Numbered from the stretch's first letter, positions 46,959-55,696 are shown. The stretch is DNA of 64,000 nucleotides from Duganella sp. CF458 (GCF_900113115.1 NZ_FOOF01000003.1:1-64000); one strand, 5' to 3'. Numbers and translations: made by a program. Notes: generated from the letters alone by a model not told the origin.

Positions 46959-48824
46959 ATGCTGCCGCGCCCTTCCCACCTGTTCATTCTGTTTAGCTAC
47001 CTGGCGCTATCCGCAGTGCCCTTCGTGCCTTTGCTGTTGGGCAAACCGGTGGAGCAGCCATGGCAATTGCTGGGGATCGAGTTCGTGGCCTGGGTGACCG
47101 TGTGGGCGCTGTTCAAGCGGCCGGCCTATTTCCACTGGCTGCTGGTCCCGGCCTTCCTGGCGCTGCCCACCGAGATTTACCTGTTCGTATTTTACGGCCA
47201 GGGCATTTCGACCCACCACCTCGGCATCCTGGCCGAAACCAGCCCGCAAGAAGCGCTCGAGTTCCTCGGCCGCAAAGTGTGGACCATGCTGGCGGTGATG
47301 GTCGGTGTGGCCGTGTGGTGGGTACTGACCTTCCGGGCGGCGCGCCAGACGCGCGGGCTGGACTGGCATGGCGCGTCGCGCTGGCTGGCGCTGTTCACGC
47401 TGGTCGTGCTGGCGGCGGTGGCGGCCTGGGGGTATGAATTCGGCATCGACGCCGCGCCGGCAGGGCGCCCGGCGGCCAGTGCGGTAGCGGGCAGCGCGAG
47501 CGCCGGCAAGAGCGCGTCCGAGGACGACAGCTCCGACGAGAGCGCCTCGGCACGGGCCGCGGTGGCCGGTGCCCACACCCTGCGCCTGCCCGCGCCTGCC
47601 CTGCCCTATTGGGCGCGCCTGCCGTTCGATCCGGCCGATTTCATCGAATCCTGGCCGTTCGGCCTGGCGGCGCGCGGCTACGACTTCTATAAGGAGCGGC
47701 GCTACCTGTCCGAACTGAATGAACGCAGCGCCAGCTTCGAGTTCGGCGCGCGCCAGGTCGATGGCGGCACGCAGCCGGAAGTCGTGGTGATGGTGCTGGG
47801 CGAATCGTCGCGCTACGACCGCTGGAGCCTGAACGGCTACAAGCGCGAGACCAATCCCCTGCTGGGCAAGGAAGGCAACCTGGTGGCGCTGTCGGACGTG
47901 ATCACTTCCGTGTCGGCGACCCGCCTGTCGGTACCGGTCATCATTTCGCGCAAGCCGGCCATGCAAAGCCTGAAGGACGGGTTCAGCGAAAAGTCCTTCC
48001 TGACGGCCTACAAGGAAGCGGGCTTCAAGACCTGGTGGCTGTCGAACCAGATCTCGTTCGGCCAATACGACACCCCGGTCTCGGTGTTTGCCAAGGAGGC
48101 TGACGTGATCCAGTTCCTCAACCTGGGGGGCTTCACCAACCATTCCAATTACGACGAGGTGCTGTTCGAGCCGCTCAAGCGCGCACTGGCCGACCCGGCA
48201 CCGAAAAAGCTGATCGTGCTGCATTCCCTGGGCAGCCACTGGAACTACAGCCAGCGCCACCCCAAGGAGTTCGATAAATGGCAGCCGTCGCTGTTCGGCA
48301 TCGACAAGCCGGTGTACACCGACCTGAAAATCAAGCCGCAACTGAACAACAGCTACGATAATTCGATCCTGTACACCGACTGGTTCCTGTCGCAGGTGAT
48401 CGGCGACCTGAAAGGCACGGGGCAACTGGCGTCGATGCTGTACGTCGCCGACCATGGCCAGACCTTGTACGACGGCGCATGCCGCCTGGCCTTCCACGGC
48501 CACAACACGGACTATGAATTCCATGTGCCGGCCTTCATGTGGTACTCGGACCAGTATCTCGAGCGCTATCCGGACAAGGTGTTCGCCTTGCATCGCAACC
48601 GCAAGGCCAAGCTGGCGACGGAGAACATTTTCCACACCATGCTCGACGTGGCAAACATCCGCTACCCGGACGACAAGCCCGCCTGGAGTTTCCTGAACAA
48701 GGACTTCCAGCTGCACAAGCGGGTGGTCGACAGCTACGGCTGGACCAACTACGACAACGCGAAATTCAAGGGCGACTGCCGCGAAGTGATCGACAAGGGC
48801 AAGCCGCAGACGCAGGACAAATAA
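46959..48824 (+). CDS. phosphoethanolamine transferase, sulfatase-like (EptA/CptA type)
   Basis: Inner-membrane enzyme of 621 aa that moves phosphoethanolamine from phosphatidylethanolamine to lipid A or core LPS, lowering negative surface charge. About five N-terminal helices (residues 5-160) precede an Ala/Ser-rich linker (165-205) and a periplasmic sulfatase-fold domain. The metal-binding Glu282 (VLGESSRYDRWSLNGY), probable nucleophile Thr321 (SVSATRLSVP), and YVADHGQTLYDG with metal-binding Asp and His match the family. It is divergent from rpsL. Which phosphate it modifies cannot be told; it could contribute to cationic peptide resistance. Confidence 0.88.
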   Translation: MLPRPSHLFILFSYLALSAVPFVPLLLGKPVEQPWQLLGIEFVAWVTVWALFKRPAYFHWLLVPAFLALPTEIYLFVFYGQGISTHHLGILAETSPQEALEFLGRKVWTMLAVMVGVAVWWVLTFRAARQTRGLDWHGASRWLALFTLVVLAAVAAWGYEFGIDAAPAGRPAASAVAGSASAGKSASEDDSSDESASARAAVAGAHTLRLPAPALPYWARLPFDPADFIESWPFGLAARGYDFYKERRYLSELNERSASFEFGARQVDGGTQPEVVVMVLGESSRYDRWSLNGYKRETNPLLGKEGNLVALSDVITSVSATRLSVPVIISRKPAMQSLKDGFSEKSFLTAYKEAGFKTWWLSNQISFGQYDTPVSVFAKEADVIQFLNLGGFTNHSNYDEVLFEPLKRALADPAPKKLIVLHSLGSHWNYSQRHPKEFDKWQPSLFGIDKPVYTDLKIKPQLNNSYDNSILYTDWFLSQVIGDLKGTGQLASMLYVADHGQTLYDGACRLAFHGHNTDYEFHVPAFMWYSDQYLERYPDKVFALHRNRKAKLATENIFHTMLDVANIRYPDDKPAWSFLNKDFQLHKRVVDSYGWTNYDNAKFKGDCREVIDKGKPQTQDK

Positions 48825-48833
48825 GGTACTTGC

Positions 48834-49298
48834 TTACGCCGGCTTGTGCACCATCAGCCAGTACACGGCAAGCATGGCGATAAACGCGGGATAGCCGAGC
48901 AGTTCCCAGCGGCGCGCATAGCGCCAGTATTGCTTCGGCAAGTCGCTGTTGGCGGCATGCGCCGCCAGCGCCATCCTGCCCATCCGTATCTGGTACCACA
49001 CCACCGGCAGCCAGCAAGCCCCGGCCAGGGCGTACAGCGCCAGCGAAGCCTTGATCCAGAATGCGTCCAGCGGATAGCCGGCAAGGTGGATCATCCATGC
49101 GCCGGACAGGGGCTGCACGATCACGGCCGGCGTGGTGAACCACCAGTCGGCACGCACCACCAGCCGCGAGACGACGGCAATCGCTTGCACCGACCCGGAG
49201 CGGTTAGCGAAGAACAGATAGAACGCCGTGCCGAAGCCGGTGCCGACCAGCAGCACCGAGGACAGGATGTGGATGGTCTTGATGGTCAGGTAATCCAC
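48834..49298 (-). CDS. DUF2269 family membrane protein
   Basis: Membrane protein of 154 aa with four hydrophobic segments (IKTIHILSSVLLVGTGFGTAF and others), matching DUF2269. A GTG start at 49298 is chosen because AGAGGAAAAATC stands before it and the family begins there; it overlaps the SDR gene stop by 13 bases, indicating coupling. The conserved early His in the first helix suggests possible heme or cofactor contact, which is speculation. Third gene of a membrane operon headed at 50880. Confidence 0.85.
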   Translation of the reverse strand: MDYLTIKTIHILSSVLLVGTGFGTAFYLFFANRSGSVQAIAVVSRLVVRADWWFTTPAVIVQPLSGAWMIHLAGYPLDAFWIKASLALYALAGACWLPVVWYQIRMGRMALAAHAANSDLPKQYWRYARRWELLGYPAFIAMLAVYWLMVHKPA

Positions 49299-50563
49299 GA
49301 TTTTTCCTCTGCAAACAAAATGAACAGGATGGCCAGGATCGGCAGGTTCTTCAGCAATGGGCCGAAGGGATGCCACAGGTATTCCGGCAGGCAGAGCGCG
49401 ATCGCTGCGCTGTAGCCGAGTACCAGCGCGCCTTGCGCCAGCCAGAGCGCGCGGCGCGGGCGCACGATGCTGGCGATGCCGAAGGCCGCGTCCAACGCCG
49501 CCGCACCGTACAGCGCCAGCGTCGCCGGCAAGCCATCCAGGCCGACGCGGGCCAGCATGGCCAGGCTGTCGGCAGGCGGATGGATGAAGGCGCTCACGAC
49601 GGCCGTCGCCAGCCAGACGATGGCCAGGGTCCAGCGCAGCAAGCTGCCACGCCAGCTTGCCAGCGCACGCAGGCGAAACAGCTCGCGGCTGGCGGGCGCG
49701 ATGAATGCCTCGATGGCGCGCGGCGGACGGCCAAGCAATTCACGCATTGCAGCCGCGCTGGCTGCGTCGCCTTGCGCCAGGGCGCTTCCAGCGCGCAGCA
49801 TGCGCCAGGTGTCCGGCGTCAGGAGTGCACCGGCGAGTTTGCCGGCCCAGGCCGCGCAAGCCATGGCCGGCGCGGGGATATGCAGTATCGGCGCTGGCGG
49901 GAAGCCCATGGCCGCGCGGTAGGCGGCCAGCATGCCGGCATAGCTGACGGCACTGCTGCCTGCGATATCGAGCACGCGATGGGCCGGAGTCGCTGGCGCG
50001 AGCGCCGCCGCCACGGCGTCGGCCAGGTCCTCGACATGAACAGGCTGGAAGCGCGCGTTGCCCAGTGCCGGTGCGGGGAGCAGGGGCTTGCTGGCAAGTT
50101 TGCAGAACAGCGCAGCCGATGCCCCGCCGGCGCCGAACACCAGCGCGGGCCGCAGGATGATCCATTCAACCGGCAACGCCATCAGCGCCTGGTCCGCTGC
50201 GCGCTTGCTGGCGAAGTAGGCGCAGTCGCCATGCGCCGCGCCATGTGCCGAGATTTGCACCACCCGGCGCACGCCGGCTTCGGAGCATGCCGCGAACAGC
50301 GCCGCCGGCGCGCGGGCATGCAGCGCGTCGAAGCTTGCCGCGCCGTCCTCGCGGATGATGCCGACCGTGTTCACCACCGCATCCACCCCGCGCAGCCGCG
50401 CCAGCCAGTCGCATGGCTGCAGGCCGGCATGGTAGTCGATCGCCACGTCGCCGGCCCGCTCGGGGCGGCGCACGCCGCGCACGACTTCATGCCCGACCTC
50501 AGCCAGCCGCGTGCAGACGGCACGGCCGATGAAGCCTGCTGCCCCGCACACCAGGACTTTCAT
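49286..50563 (-). CDS. SDR-family oxidoreductase fused to a DoxX-like membrane domain
   Basis: Two-domain protein of 425 aa. Residues 1-290 are an atypical short-chain dehydrogenase/NAD(P)-binding domain (CGAAGFIGRAVCTRLAEVGHEV, then NTVGIIRED; active-site-like YFASKRAADQ). Residues about 300-425 hold four helices of the DoxX type (GPLLKNLPILAILFILF). Such fusions are annotated widely but have no settled substrate. ATG 50563 overlaps the stop of the upstream 106-aa gene (ATGA). The operon lies under a GbsR-type palindrome. Confidence 0.87.
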   Translation of the reverse strand: MKVLVCGAAGFIGRAVCTRLAEVGHEVVRGVRRPERAGDVAIDYHAGLQPCDWLARLRGVDAVVNTVGIIREDGAASFDALHARAPAALFAACSEAGVRRVVQISAHGAAHGDCAYFASKRAADQALMALPVEWIILRPALVFGAGGASAALFCKLASKPLLPAPALGNARFQPVHVEDLADAVAAALAPATPAHRVLDIAGSSAVSYAGMLAAYRAAMGFPPAPILHIPAPAMACAAWAGKLAGALLTPDTWRMLRAGSALAQGDAASAAAMRELLGRPPRAIEAFIAPASRELFRLRALASWRGSLLRWTLAIVWLATAVVSAFIHPPADSLAMLARVGLDGLPATLALYGAAALDAAFGIASIVRPRRALWLAQGALVLGYSAAIALCLPEYLWHPFGPLLKNLPILAILFILFAEEKSWIT

Positions 50564-50880
50564 TTGCCGGCCTTGGGGATCGATCTTGCGATGCTCCAGC
50601 CCATCACAGCCACGCCCACCACGATGCCTGCCGTGGTCATGATCAGCGTGGTCCGCAACACGCCGGCCGCGTCCGCATCGCGCGCAGCGCTGTGGCCGAA
50701 CCACAAGGCCAGCAGCACCGGAAAAGCGGTCATCAGCACGGTGCTGACGCGCACCCAGAAATCGGAACGTTCGGCCGTTCCGCACAGGTCTGCCAGCAGG
50801 CGCCCCAGCACATCGCGCAAATACAGGCTCACTGCCAGGCCGGCCAACAGCGGCACCAGGATTTCATATGCGATCAACAT
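50560..50880 (-). CDS. hypothetical membrane protein (106 aa), first gene of SDR-DUF2269 operon
   Basis: Small membrane protein with three hydrophobic segments (about 5-22, 48-62 and 78-97) and an otherwise Arg/Asp-rich loop. AAGGATAT precedes the ATG at 50880. Unrecognised family; the context with SDR-DoxX and DUF2269 suggests a membrane complex. Its start is 25 bases from the palindrome at 50905-50924. Confidence 0.78.
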   Translation of the reverse strand: MLIAYEILVPLLAGLAVSLYLRDVLGRLLADLCGTAERSDFWVRVSTVLMTAFPVLLALWFGHSAARDADAAGVLRTTLIMTTAGIVVGVAVMGWSIARSIPKAGK

Positions 50881-50904
50881 GTTTACATATCCTTTTAGAC
50901 AGTA

Positions 50905-50924
50905 ATTTCTGTAAAAACAGAAAT
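50905..50924. promoter_or_regulatory. operator palindrome, ATTTCTGT-N4-ACAGAAAT (site 1)
   Basis: Perfect 8-base arms around AAAA. On the minus strand it lies over a weak promoter (TTGATT, 17 bases, TACTGT) ahead of the 106-aa gene. The arms are identical to those of site 2 at 51524-51543 next to the GbsR-type regulator, so it is probably that regulator's operator. Confidence 0.75.
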
Positions 50925-50933
50925 CAAAACTTC

Positions 50934-50956
50934 AAAAAAACGGGCATTGCTGCCCG
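50934..50956 (-). terminator. terminator after the GbsR-type regulator gene
   Basis: CGGGCA / TGCCCG stem with TTGC loop followed by a seven-T run on the minus strand, 15 bases past the regulator stop. It insulates the membrane operon downstream from regulator transcription. Confidence 0.88.
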
Positions 50957-50971
50957 CCTGGTGTGACCCGG

Positions 50972-51499
50972 TCACTGCTTGCCGCGAATGGCCCGGCTGA
51001 TTTTGGCGCTGACGCCCAAGGTCTTCATCAACGTTTCCGGTTTGTAGCGTAGAAGTTCATCCGACAGCGTGGCCATGATCTCGATGAACTTCAGCGTTTC
51101 TTCAATCCGTTCACGGGTGCCTTCGTCTTCGTCCGCCATTCCGGGATTTTCCAGGCATTCGGTCAGCGCGGCAGCGGTAGGGTCGATCTCGCGCTGGCGG
51201 CGGCCGGCCACGATCAGCTTGAACAACTCCCACACATCGGTCGAGGTTTCGAAATGGTCGCGGCGGTCCCCCTTCAGGTGCACCACCTTCACCAGGTTCC
51301 AGGACTGCAGCTCTTTCAGGCTGTTGCTGACATTGGAACGCGCCACACCCAGCGTTTGCTGGATTTCTTCGGCGTCCATCGGGCGCGCGGCCAGGTACAG
51401 CAGGGCGTGGATTTGCGCCACGGTGCGGTTGACGCCCCAGCGCGAGCCCATCTCGCCCCAGTGCAGTACAAATCGTTCGGCTATCGGTTTCAGTTCCAT
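50972..51499 (-). CDS. GbsR/MarR-type transcriptional regulator
   Basis: Winged-helix regulator of 175 aa in the GbsR branch of the MarR superfamily: MELKPIAERFVLHWGEMGSR at the start, then the DNA-binding helix region AEEIQQTLGVARSNVSNSLKEL and wing GDRRDHFETS. ATG 51499 is chosen because the family begins there; a second ATG at 51508 is possible. A sigma70-like promoter (TTGACA at 51529-51534, TAGAAT at 51507-51512, minus strand) would start transcription at about the start codon, so the mRNA may be leaderless. The operator palindrome overlaps the -35 box, which points to autorepression. Confidence 0.88.
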   Translation of the reverse strand: MELKPIAERFVLHWGEMGSRWGVNRTVAQIHALLYLAARPMDAEEIQQTLGVARSNVSNSLKELQSWNLVKVVHLKGDRRDHFETSTDVWELFKLIVAGRRQREIDPTAAALTECLENPGMADEDEGTRERIEETLKFIEIMATLSDELLRYKPETLMKTLGVSAKISRAIRGKQ

Positions 51500-51523
51500 G
51501 CCAGCCATTCTATGCTTACACAA

Positions 51524-51543
51524 ATTTCTGTCAAGACAGAAAT
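51524..51543. promoter_or_regulatory. operator palindrome, ATTTCTGT-N4-ACAGAAAT (site 2)
   Basis: Arms ATTTCTGTC / GACAGAAAT around AA. It overlaps the -35 box (TTGACA) of the regulator's promoter and lies just upstream of a candidate promoter for the divergent acyltransferase, so one bound regulator could control both directions. The 8-base core arms match site 1 exactly. Confidence 0.78.
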
Positions 51544-51550
51544 AAAAAAT

Positions 51551-51579
51551 TTGCCTCGATGGCCATTCGCGCCCACAAT
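51551..51579 (+). promoter_or_regulatory. candidate sigma70 promoter for DUF1624 acyltransferase
   Basis: TTGCCT (-35), 17 bases, CACAAT (-10), about 27 bases before the ATG at 51606, with site 2 immediately upstream. Confidence 0.5.
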
Positions 51580-51605
51580 GCATAGCAAATAAATAAGGGG
51601 GACGA

Positions 51606-52733
51606 ATGCAAAAAACTGCGCGCCTGACCAGCATCGACATGCTGCGCGGCCTGGTGATTGTGTTGATGGCGTTGGACCATACCCGCGACTTCTTCGGCGC
51701 CGCGCTGTTCGACCCGGAGGACCTGGCCAAGACCACGCCGCTGTGGTTTGCCACGCGCTGGATCACGCACCTGTGCGCATCCACCTTCGTGCTGCTGGCC
51801 GGCACGTCGGCCTTCCTGCGCGGGACCAGGAGCGGCATTCCCGCGCTGTCGCGCTACCTGCTGACGCGCGGCTTGCTGCTGCTGGTGCTTGAAGCGACCT
51901 GGATCAGTTTCAGCTGGCAGTTCGGCTATAACGTCACCATCCTGCAGGTGCTGTGGGCGCTGGGGATGGGGATGATCTTCCTGGCCGGGCTGGCGTGGCT
52001 GCCTTTGCCTGCCATCGCTGTGATTGCGGCGCTGCTGATCCTGCCGCACAACCTGCTCGATGCGATCCAGTCCAACCATCCCCTGTGGCTGGCCTGGCAC
52101 CAGCGCGGCTTCTGGCCGGTGGCCGGCAATTACGGCGTGTATCTTGCCTATCCATTGATGCCATGGCTTGGCCTGATCGCGGCAGGCTACGCCCTGGGGC
52201 CCGTGTTCCAGTGGGAGGCGGCGCGCCGGCAGCGCTTCCTGGTGGTCGCCGGCGGCGTATTGCTGCTGGTTTTCGTCGTCCTGCGCAGCGGGAATTTCTA
52301 TGGCGATCCCGATCCCTGGTCGCCACAAGGGCGCGGCTTGGTGTGGGACTTTATTTCCTTCATTCGCGTGCACAAGTATCCGCCGTCACTGCTTTACCTG
52401 TGCGTGACGGTCGGCATTGCACTGCCTGTGCTGGCATGGTTCGAGCGCCTGCGTCCGGTGCCGTTGCTGATGCTGTTCGGCGCTACGCCGATGTTCTTCT
52501 ACGTGATCCACATCGCCATGATTCACTTCCTTTCCGGGCCCTACTTCCTGCTGCGCTATGGCGCAACGCCACAAGGCGGGCCGGCGGGCTTCACCCTGCC
52601 GAAAGGCTACGAGCCTTCATTGGCCGTGGTCTACGCCGCATGGCTGGCGGTGATTGCGATCATGTACGGCCTGACCAGGCTATGGCTGCGGCGCAAGACG
52701 CTGTGCGCTATGCCGGCAGCAGCCGGCCAGTGA
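51606..52733 (+). CDS. DUF1624 membrane acyltransferase (HGSNAT-like)
   Basis: Polytopic protein of 375 aa with about ten helices, matching DUF1624 and the heparan-alpha-glucosaminide N-acetyltransferase-like fold. The N-terminal LTSIDMLRGLVIVLMALDHT with His25 is the conserved catalytic-region motif; other features are WITHLCASTFVLLAGTSAF and FGATPMFFYVIHIAMIH. It probably transfers an acyl group across or at the membrane; the substrate is unknown. AAGGGGGACGA precedes the ATG. Its 3' end overlaps the convergent MutS-like gene by 26 bases. The GbsR operator lies upstream. Confidence 0.85.
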   Translation: MQKTARLTSIDMLRGLVIVLMALDHTRDFFGAALFDPEDLAKTTPLWFATRWITHLCASTFVLLAGTSAFLRGTRSGIPALSRYLLTRGLLLLVLEATWISFSWQFGYNVTILQVLWALGMGMIFLAGLAWLPLPAIAVIAALLILPHNLLDAIQSNHPLWLAWHQRGFWPVAGNYGVYLAYPLMPWLGLIAAGYALGPVFQWEAARRQRFLVVAGGVLLLVFVVLRSGNFYGDPDPWSPQGRGLVWDFISFIRVHKYPPSLLYLCVTVGIALPVLAWFERLRPVPLLMLFGATPMFFYVIHIAMIHFLSGPYFLLRYGATPQGGPAGFTLPKGYEPSLAVVYAAWLAVIAIMYGLTRLWLRRKTLCAMPAAAGQ

Positions 52734-54195
52734 GGCGTTTGTAGACGTCGCGGGCGCGTTGTTCGATGGACGCGTCGAAGCCGGATTGGGCCAGCAAGGT
52801 CAGGCCGTTGGTTTCGGCCAGCACGCCGGGGGTCAGCACCAGGCGGCCGGCGCGCTTTTGCACCAGCAGCGGCATGCAGCATTGCTCCAGCAACTGCGCT
52901 AGCACCACGTTGTGCGAGGACACCAGTACGGTGCCGCGACCGGCCAGTTGCTCCAGCACCGCGGCGGCAGCCGATACCGATTCCAGGTGGTTCGTGCCGC
53001 GGAAGATTTCGTCGATGATGAAGACAGCGCGTTGCGGCGCCTTGGACAGCGCCAGCAATTCATGCGCGCGGCGCAGTTCCGACTGGTAGAGGCTTTCGCC
53101 GCCATCCAGCGCATCGTCGTTCTGCATGCTGGCATACACCGGCAGGTTCGGCACGCGCGCCGCATCCGCGTAGCAGAATCCGAAAGCGCGCGCTGCCAGC
53201 AGGTTAAGGCCGACCGTGCGCAGCAAGGTACTCTTGCCGACGCCGTTCTGGCCGCTGATGAAGGCACTTTTGCCATCCAGCGTCAGGTCCAGCGACTGCG
53301 CACCGGGCAACAGCGGATGGTGCACCGCCTGCAGGTGAGCCTCCTGCTCCCACCCCTCCTCTGCCCAGCACCACTGCGTTTGCGCGGACAAATGGCGCGC
53401 CAGCGCGAGATCGGCATCCAGGCCGGCCACCAGTTCGTAACTCTCGCGCAGGAAGGCCGCGTGCTCGCGCACCAGGCGGCGCGTGGCGAAATAATGCTTC
53501 AGGTTGGCCAGCATGACCCAGTCGGCATAGTCGGCTACGCCTGGCGCGGTGGAGAAGGCATTGCGCGCGAGCTTGCCGCGCAGTTGCGCGGCCTGCACGG
53601 CGCCGGGAGCATCGGGCCGCTGGCTATGCGCGTAGAGCTGCAGTTGCAGCGCTTCCGCAACGGCCGACCATTGCTGGACACGTGAGTGGAAGGCGACCTG
53701 GATCGCCATCAGCACCAGCGACAGCGCGACGGCGGGAAGCAGCGCGCCCAACCAGAAGAAGCTGGCCGCGGCACAGGCCAGGAAGGCCACAGGCAGCAGC
53801 CAAAGCCAGCCCGACCAGCCTGGCGCGGGCGGCAATGGCGACCCGGCCCGCGACGCGGCAGGCGGCGCGTGGGCATCCTGCGCGGGCACGAACAGCGACT
53901 CGGTCACTTCCGCGCCGGCCTGGCGCAACGGCGCGAGCTGCGCGGCGAGACGGTCGCGCGCGGCGCTGTCCGCCAGCAGCGAGCGGACACTTTCGGACGC
54001 CATGGACGCGCTACCGCGCCGCAAGCGCCGGTACAGCATCTGGCGGCCGAACATGCTGGCGCCCTCCGCGACTGCCAGGAGATATGGCGCCAGCAGCAAA
54101 TCCTGCCAGGTCTGTGCGTCCACCGCGCCGTTGCCGCAGGCACCGCCCAATTCGTCGTAGCGCGCCACGGCGCTGTCGGGGAACGGATACTCCAC
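52708..54195 (-). CDS. membrane-anchored MutS-like ATPase
   Basis: 495-aa protein with a C-terminal MutS domain V ATPase: Walker A GQNGVGKST (about 312-320), Walker B FIIDEIFRGT (about 390), and SSHNVV. It lacks MutS mismatch-recognition domain I and has two adjacent membrane helices (about 128-171). This is the MutS-related type known mainly from Bacteroidetes and sporadic in Proteobacteria; its role is unknown and probably not mismatch repair. GTG 54195 is chosen because AAGGAG stands seven bases before it; an earlier ATG at 54213 overlaps that site. A -10 like TATACT lies at 54229-54234. Convergent overlap with the acyltransferase gene. Confidence 0.82.
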   Translation of the reverse strand: MEYPFPDSAVARYDELGGACGNGAVDAQTWQDLLLAPYLLAVAEGASMFGRQMLYRRLRRGSASMASESVRSLLADSAARDRLAAQLAPLRQAGAEVTESLFVPAQDAHAPPAASRAGSPLPPAPGWSGWLWLLPVAFLACAAASFFWLGALLPAVALSLVLMAIQVAFHSRVQQWSAVAEALQLQLYAHSQRPDAPGAVQAAQLRGKLARNAFSTAPGVADYADWVMLANLKHYFATRRLVREHAAFLRESYELVAGLDADLALARHLSAQTQWCWAEEGWEQEAHLQAVHHPLLPGAQSLDLTLDGKSAFISGQNGVGKSTLLRTVGLNLLAARAFGFCYADAARVPNLPVYASMQNDDALDGGESLYQSELRRAHELLALSKAPQRAVFIIDEIFRGTNHLESVSAAAAVLEQLAGRGTVLVSSHNVVLAQLLEQCCMPLLVQKRAGRLVLTPGVLAETNGLTLLAQSGFDASIEQRARDVYKRLTGRLLPA

Positions 54196-54257
54196 AGAAC
54201 CACTCCTTGCCATAAAGTTAAGCCGATAAGTATAGCCGCTTATTAAAAAATCAAGTA

Positions 54258-54330
54258 GTCCGGCTGCTGGACGGCGCGGACAGCCGGACACGGTGGACGC
54301 TCGCGGACGGCGGCCACGGCCAAGCGGACA
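54258..54330 (+). promoter_or_regulatory. candidate activator-binding region (UAS) for the sigma54 promoter
   Basis: An inverted repeat GTCCGGCTG-N14-CAGCCGGAC (54258-54289) and three direct GCGGAC copies (54276, 54303, 54324) lie about 25-100 bases upstream of the -24 element, the usual range for NtrC-type activators. Confidence 0.5.
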
Positions 54331-54355
54331 TCATATAAATCAATCACTTAATAGC

Positions 54356-54371
54356 TGGCACACTTCATGCA
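54356..54371 (+). promoter_or_regulatory. sigma54 (-24/-12) promoter of the ABC efflux operon
   Basis: TGGCAC-N5-ATGCA with the invariant GG and GC ten bases apart; consensus TGGCAC-N5-TTGCA, one mismatch. It lies 42 bases before the adaptor ATG. The operon is followed by a gene for a sigma54-dependent activator, which makes the assignment strong. Confidence 0.82.
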
Positions 54372-54412
54372 ATAGCAAGATTGACCAAACCACCAAACGC
54401 CAGGAAAAGAAC

Positions 54413-55678
54413 ATGATTCGCGACACCTCACACCAGGACCAAGTGATCGCCGCCCCCACCAGCCGCTTCCCGCGCCGCCAGGTGCTGCTGCTGGTGGCCG
54501 GGGTCGCGCTGGCCGCCGCCGGCTACGGCCTGCTGAAAAACTGGAGCGGCAGCGAGCAATCGGTCAGCGCCTCCCGCCTGCGCATCGGCGAAGTCACGCG
54601 CGGCACCCTGATCCGCGACGCCGCCGTCAACGGCCGCATCGTGGCCGCCGTCAGCCCGACGCTGTATTCGACCTCCACCTCCACGGTCGAACTGAAAGTG
54701 CATGCCGGCGACACCGTCAAGAAAGGCCAGGTGTTGGCCGTGCTGGAATCGCCCGACCTGACCGACGAACTGAAAAAGGAACAGGCCCTGTTCAGCGAGC
54801 TGCAGGCGGAAGTCTCGCGCCAGCAGATCCTGGCCCGCAAGCAGAAGCTGGCCGCGCAGCGCGAAGCCGACACCGCCGAAATCGAGCGCGTGTCCGCCAT
54901 GCGCACCTTGCAACGCTACGAAAGCGTGTCGACCGATGGCATCATCGCCAAGATCGACATGCAGAAGGCCAAGGACGCCGTGGCCGCAGCCGACATCCGC
55001 GCCAGGCACACCAAGCAGGCGGCCGAACTGGAAAGCGACAACGTGTCGCTCGAACTGAAAACCAAGACCGCCCAGATGGAGCGCCAGAAGCTGTCGCTGG
55101 CCAACGCCCAGCGCCGCGTCGACGAACTGACCGTGCGCGCGCCGGTGGATGGCTTCATCGGCACGCTGTCGGTGGCCAACCGCAGCGTGGTGCAGGCCAA
55201 CTCTCCGCTCATGACGCTGGTCGACCTGTCGCAGCTCGAAGTCGAACTGGAAGTGCCGGAATCCTACGTCAACGACCTTGGATTGGGCATGACCGCCGAG
55301 ATCGAAGTGGCCGGCGTGAAGTCCAGGGGCAAGCTGTCGGCGCTGTCGCCGGAAGTGGTGAAGAGCCAGGTGCTGGCGCGCGTGCGCTTCGACAAGCAGC
55401 CGGAAGGCCTGCGCCAGAGCCAGCGTGTCTCGGCGCGCCTGCTGATCGACGAAAAGCCGAACGTGCTGATGGTGCAGCGCGGACCCTTCGTCGAATCTGA
55501 AGGCGGCCGCTATGTCTACCTGCTGCAGGACGGCATCGCCGTGCGCACCCCGGTGCAGCTTGGCGCCACCAGTGTGGCGGCCGTGGAAATCGTCAACGGA
55601 TTGAAACCGGGCGACAAGATCGTGATCGCCGGTACCGAAACCTTCGAGAACGCCAAGCGCGTCTCGATCAATAAATAA
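54413..55678 (+). CDS. efflux periplasmic adaptor (HlyD/MacA-like) of ABC exporter
   Basis: Membrane-fusion protein of 421 aa. One N-terminal helix (about 22-40, VLLLVAGVALAAAGYGLL), lipoyl halves (VELKVHAGDTVKKGQVLAVL and RAPVDGFIGTLS), a long coiled-coil hairpin (about 115-240, Lys/Glu/Gln-rich), and a C-terminal barrel. It would link the inner-membrane ABC permeases to an outer-membrane channel. AGGAAAAGAAC precedes the ATG. First gene of the sigma54-controlled operon. Confidence 0.92.
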   Translation: MIRDTSHQDQVIAAPTSRFPRRQVLLLVAGVALAAAGYGLLKNWSGSEQSVSASRLRIGEVTRGTLIRDAAVNGRIVAAVSPTLYSTSTSTVELKVHAGDTVKKGQVLAVLESPDLTDELKKEQALFSELQAEVSRQQILARKQKLAAQREADTAEIERVSAMRTLQRYESVSTDGIIAKIDMQKAKDAVAAADIRARHTKQAAELESDNVSLELKTKTAQMERQKLSLANAQRRVDELTVRAPVDGFIGTLSVANRSVVQANSPLMTLVDLSQLEVELEVPESYVNDLGLGMTAEIEVAGVKSRGKLSALSPEVVKSQVLARVRFDKQPEGLRQSQRVSARLLIDEKPNVLMVQRGPFVESEGGRYVYLLQDGIAVRTPVQLGATSVAAVEIVNGLKPGDKIVIAGTETFENAKRVSINK

Positions 55679-55696
55679 CCCCTACGGAGATTGAAC

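Noticed and set aside
47007..48716. 569-codon open frame on the minus strand opposite the phosphoethanolamine transferase
   Set aside because: Shadow of a well-supported gene with catalytic motifs on the plus strand.
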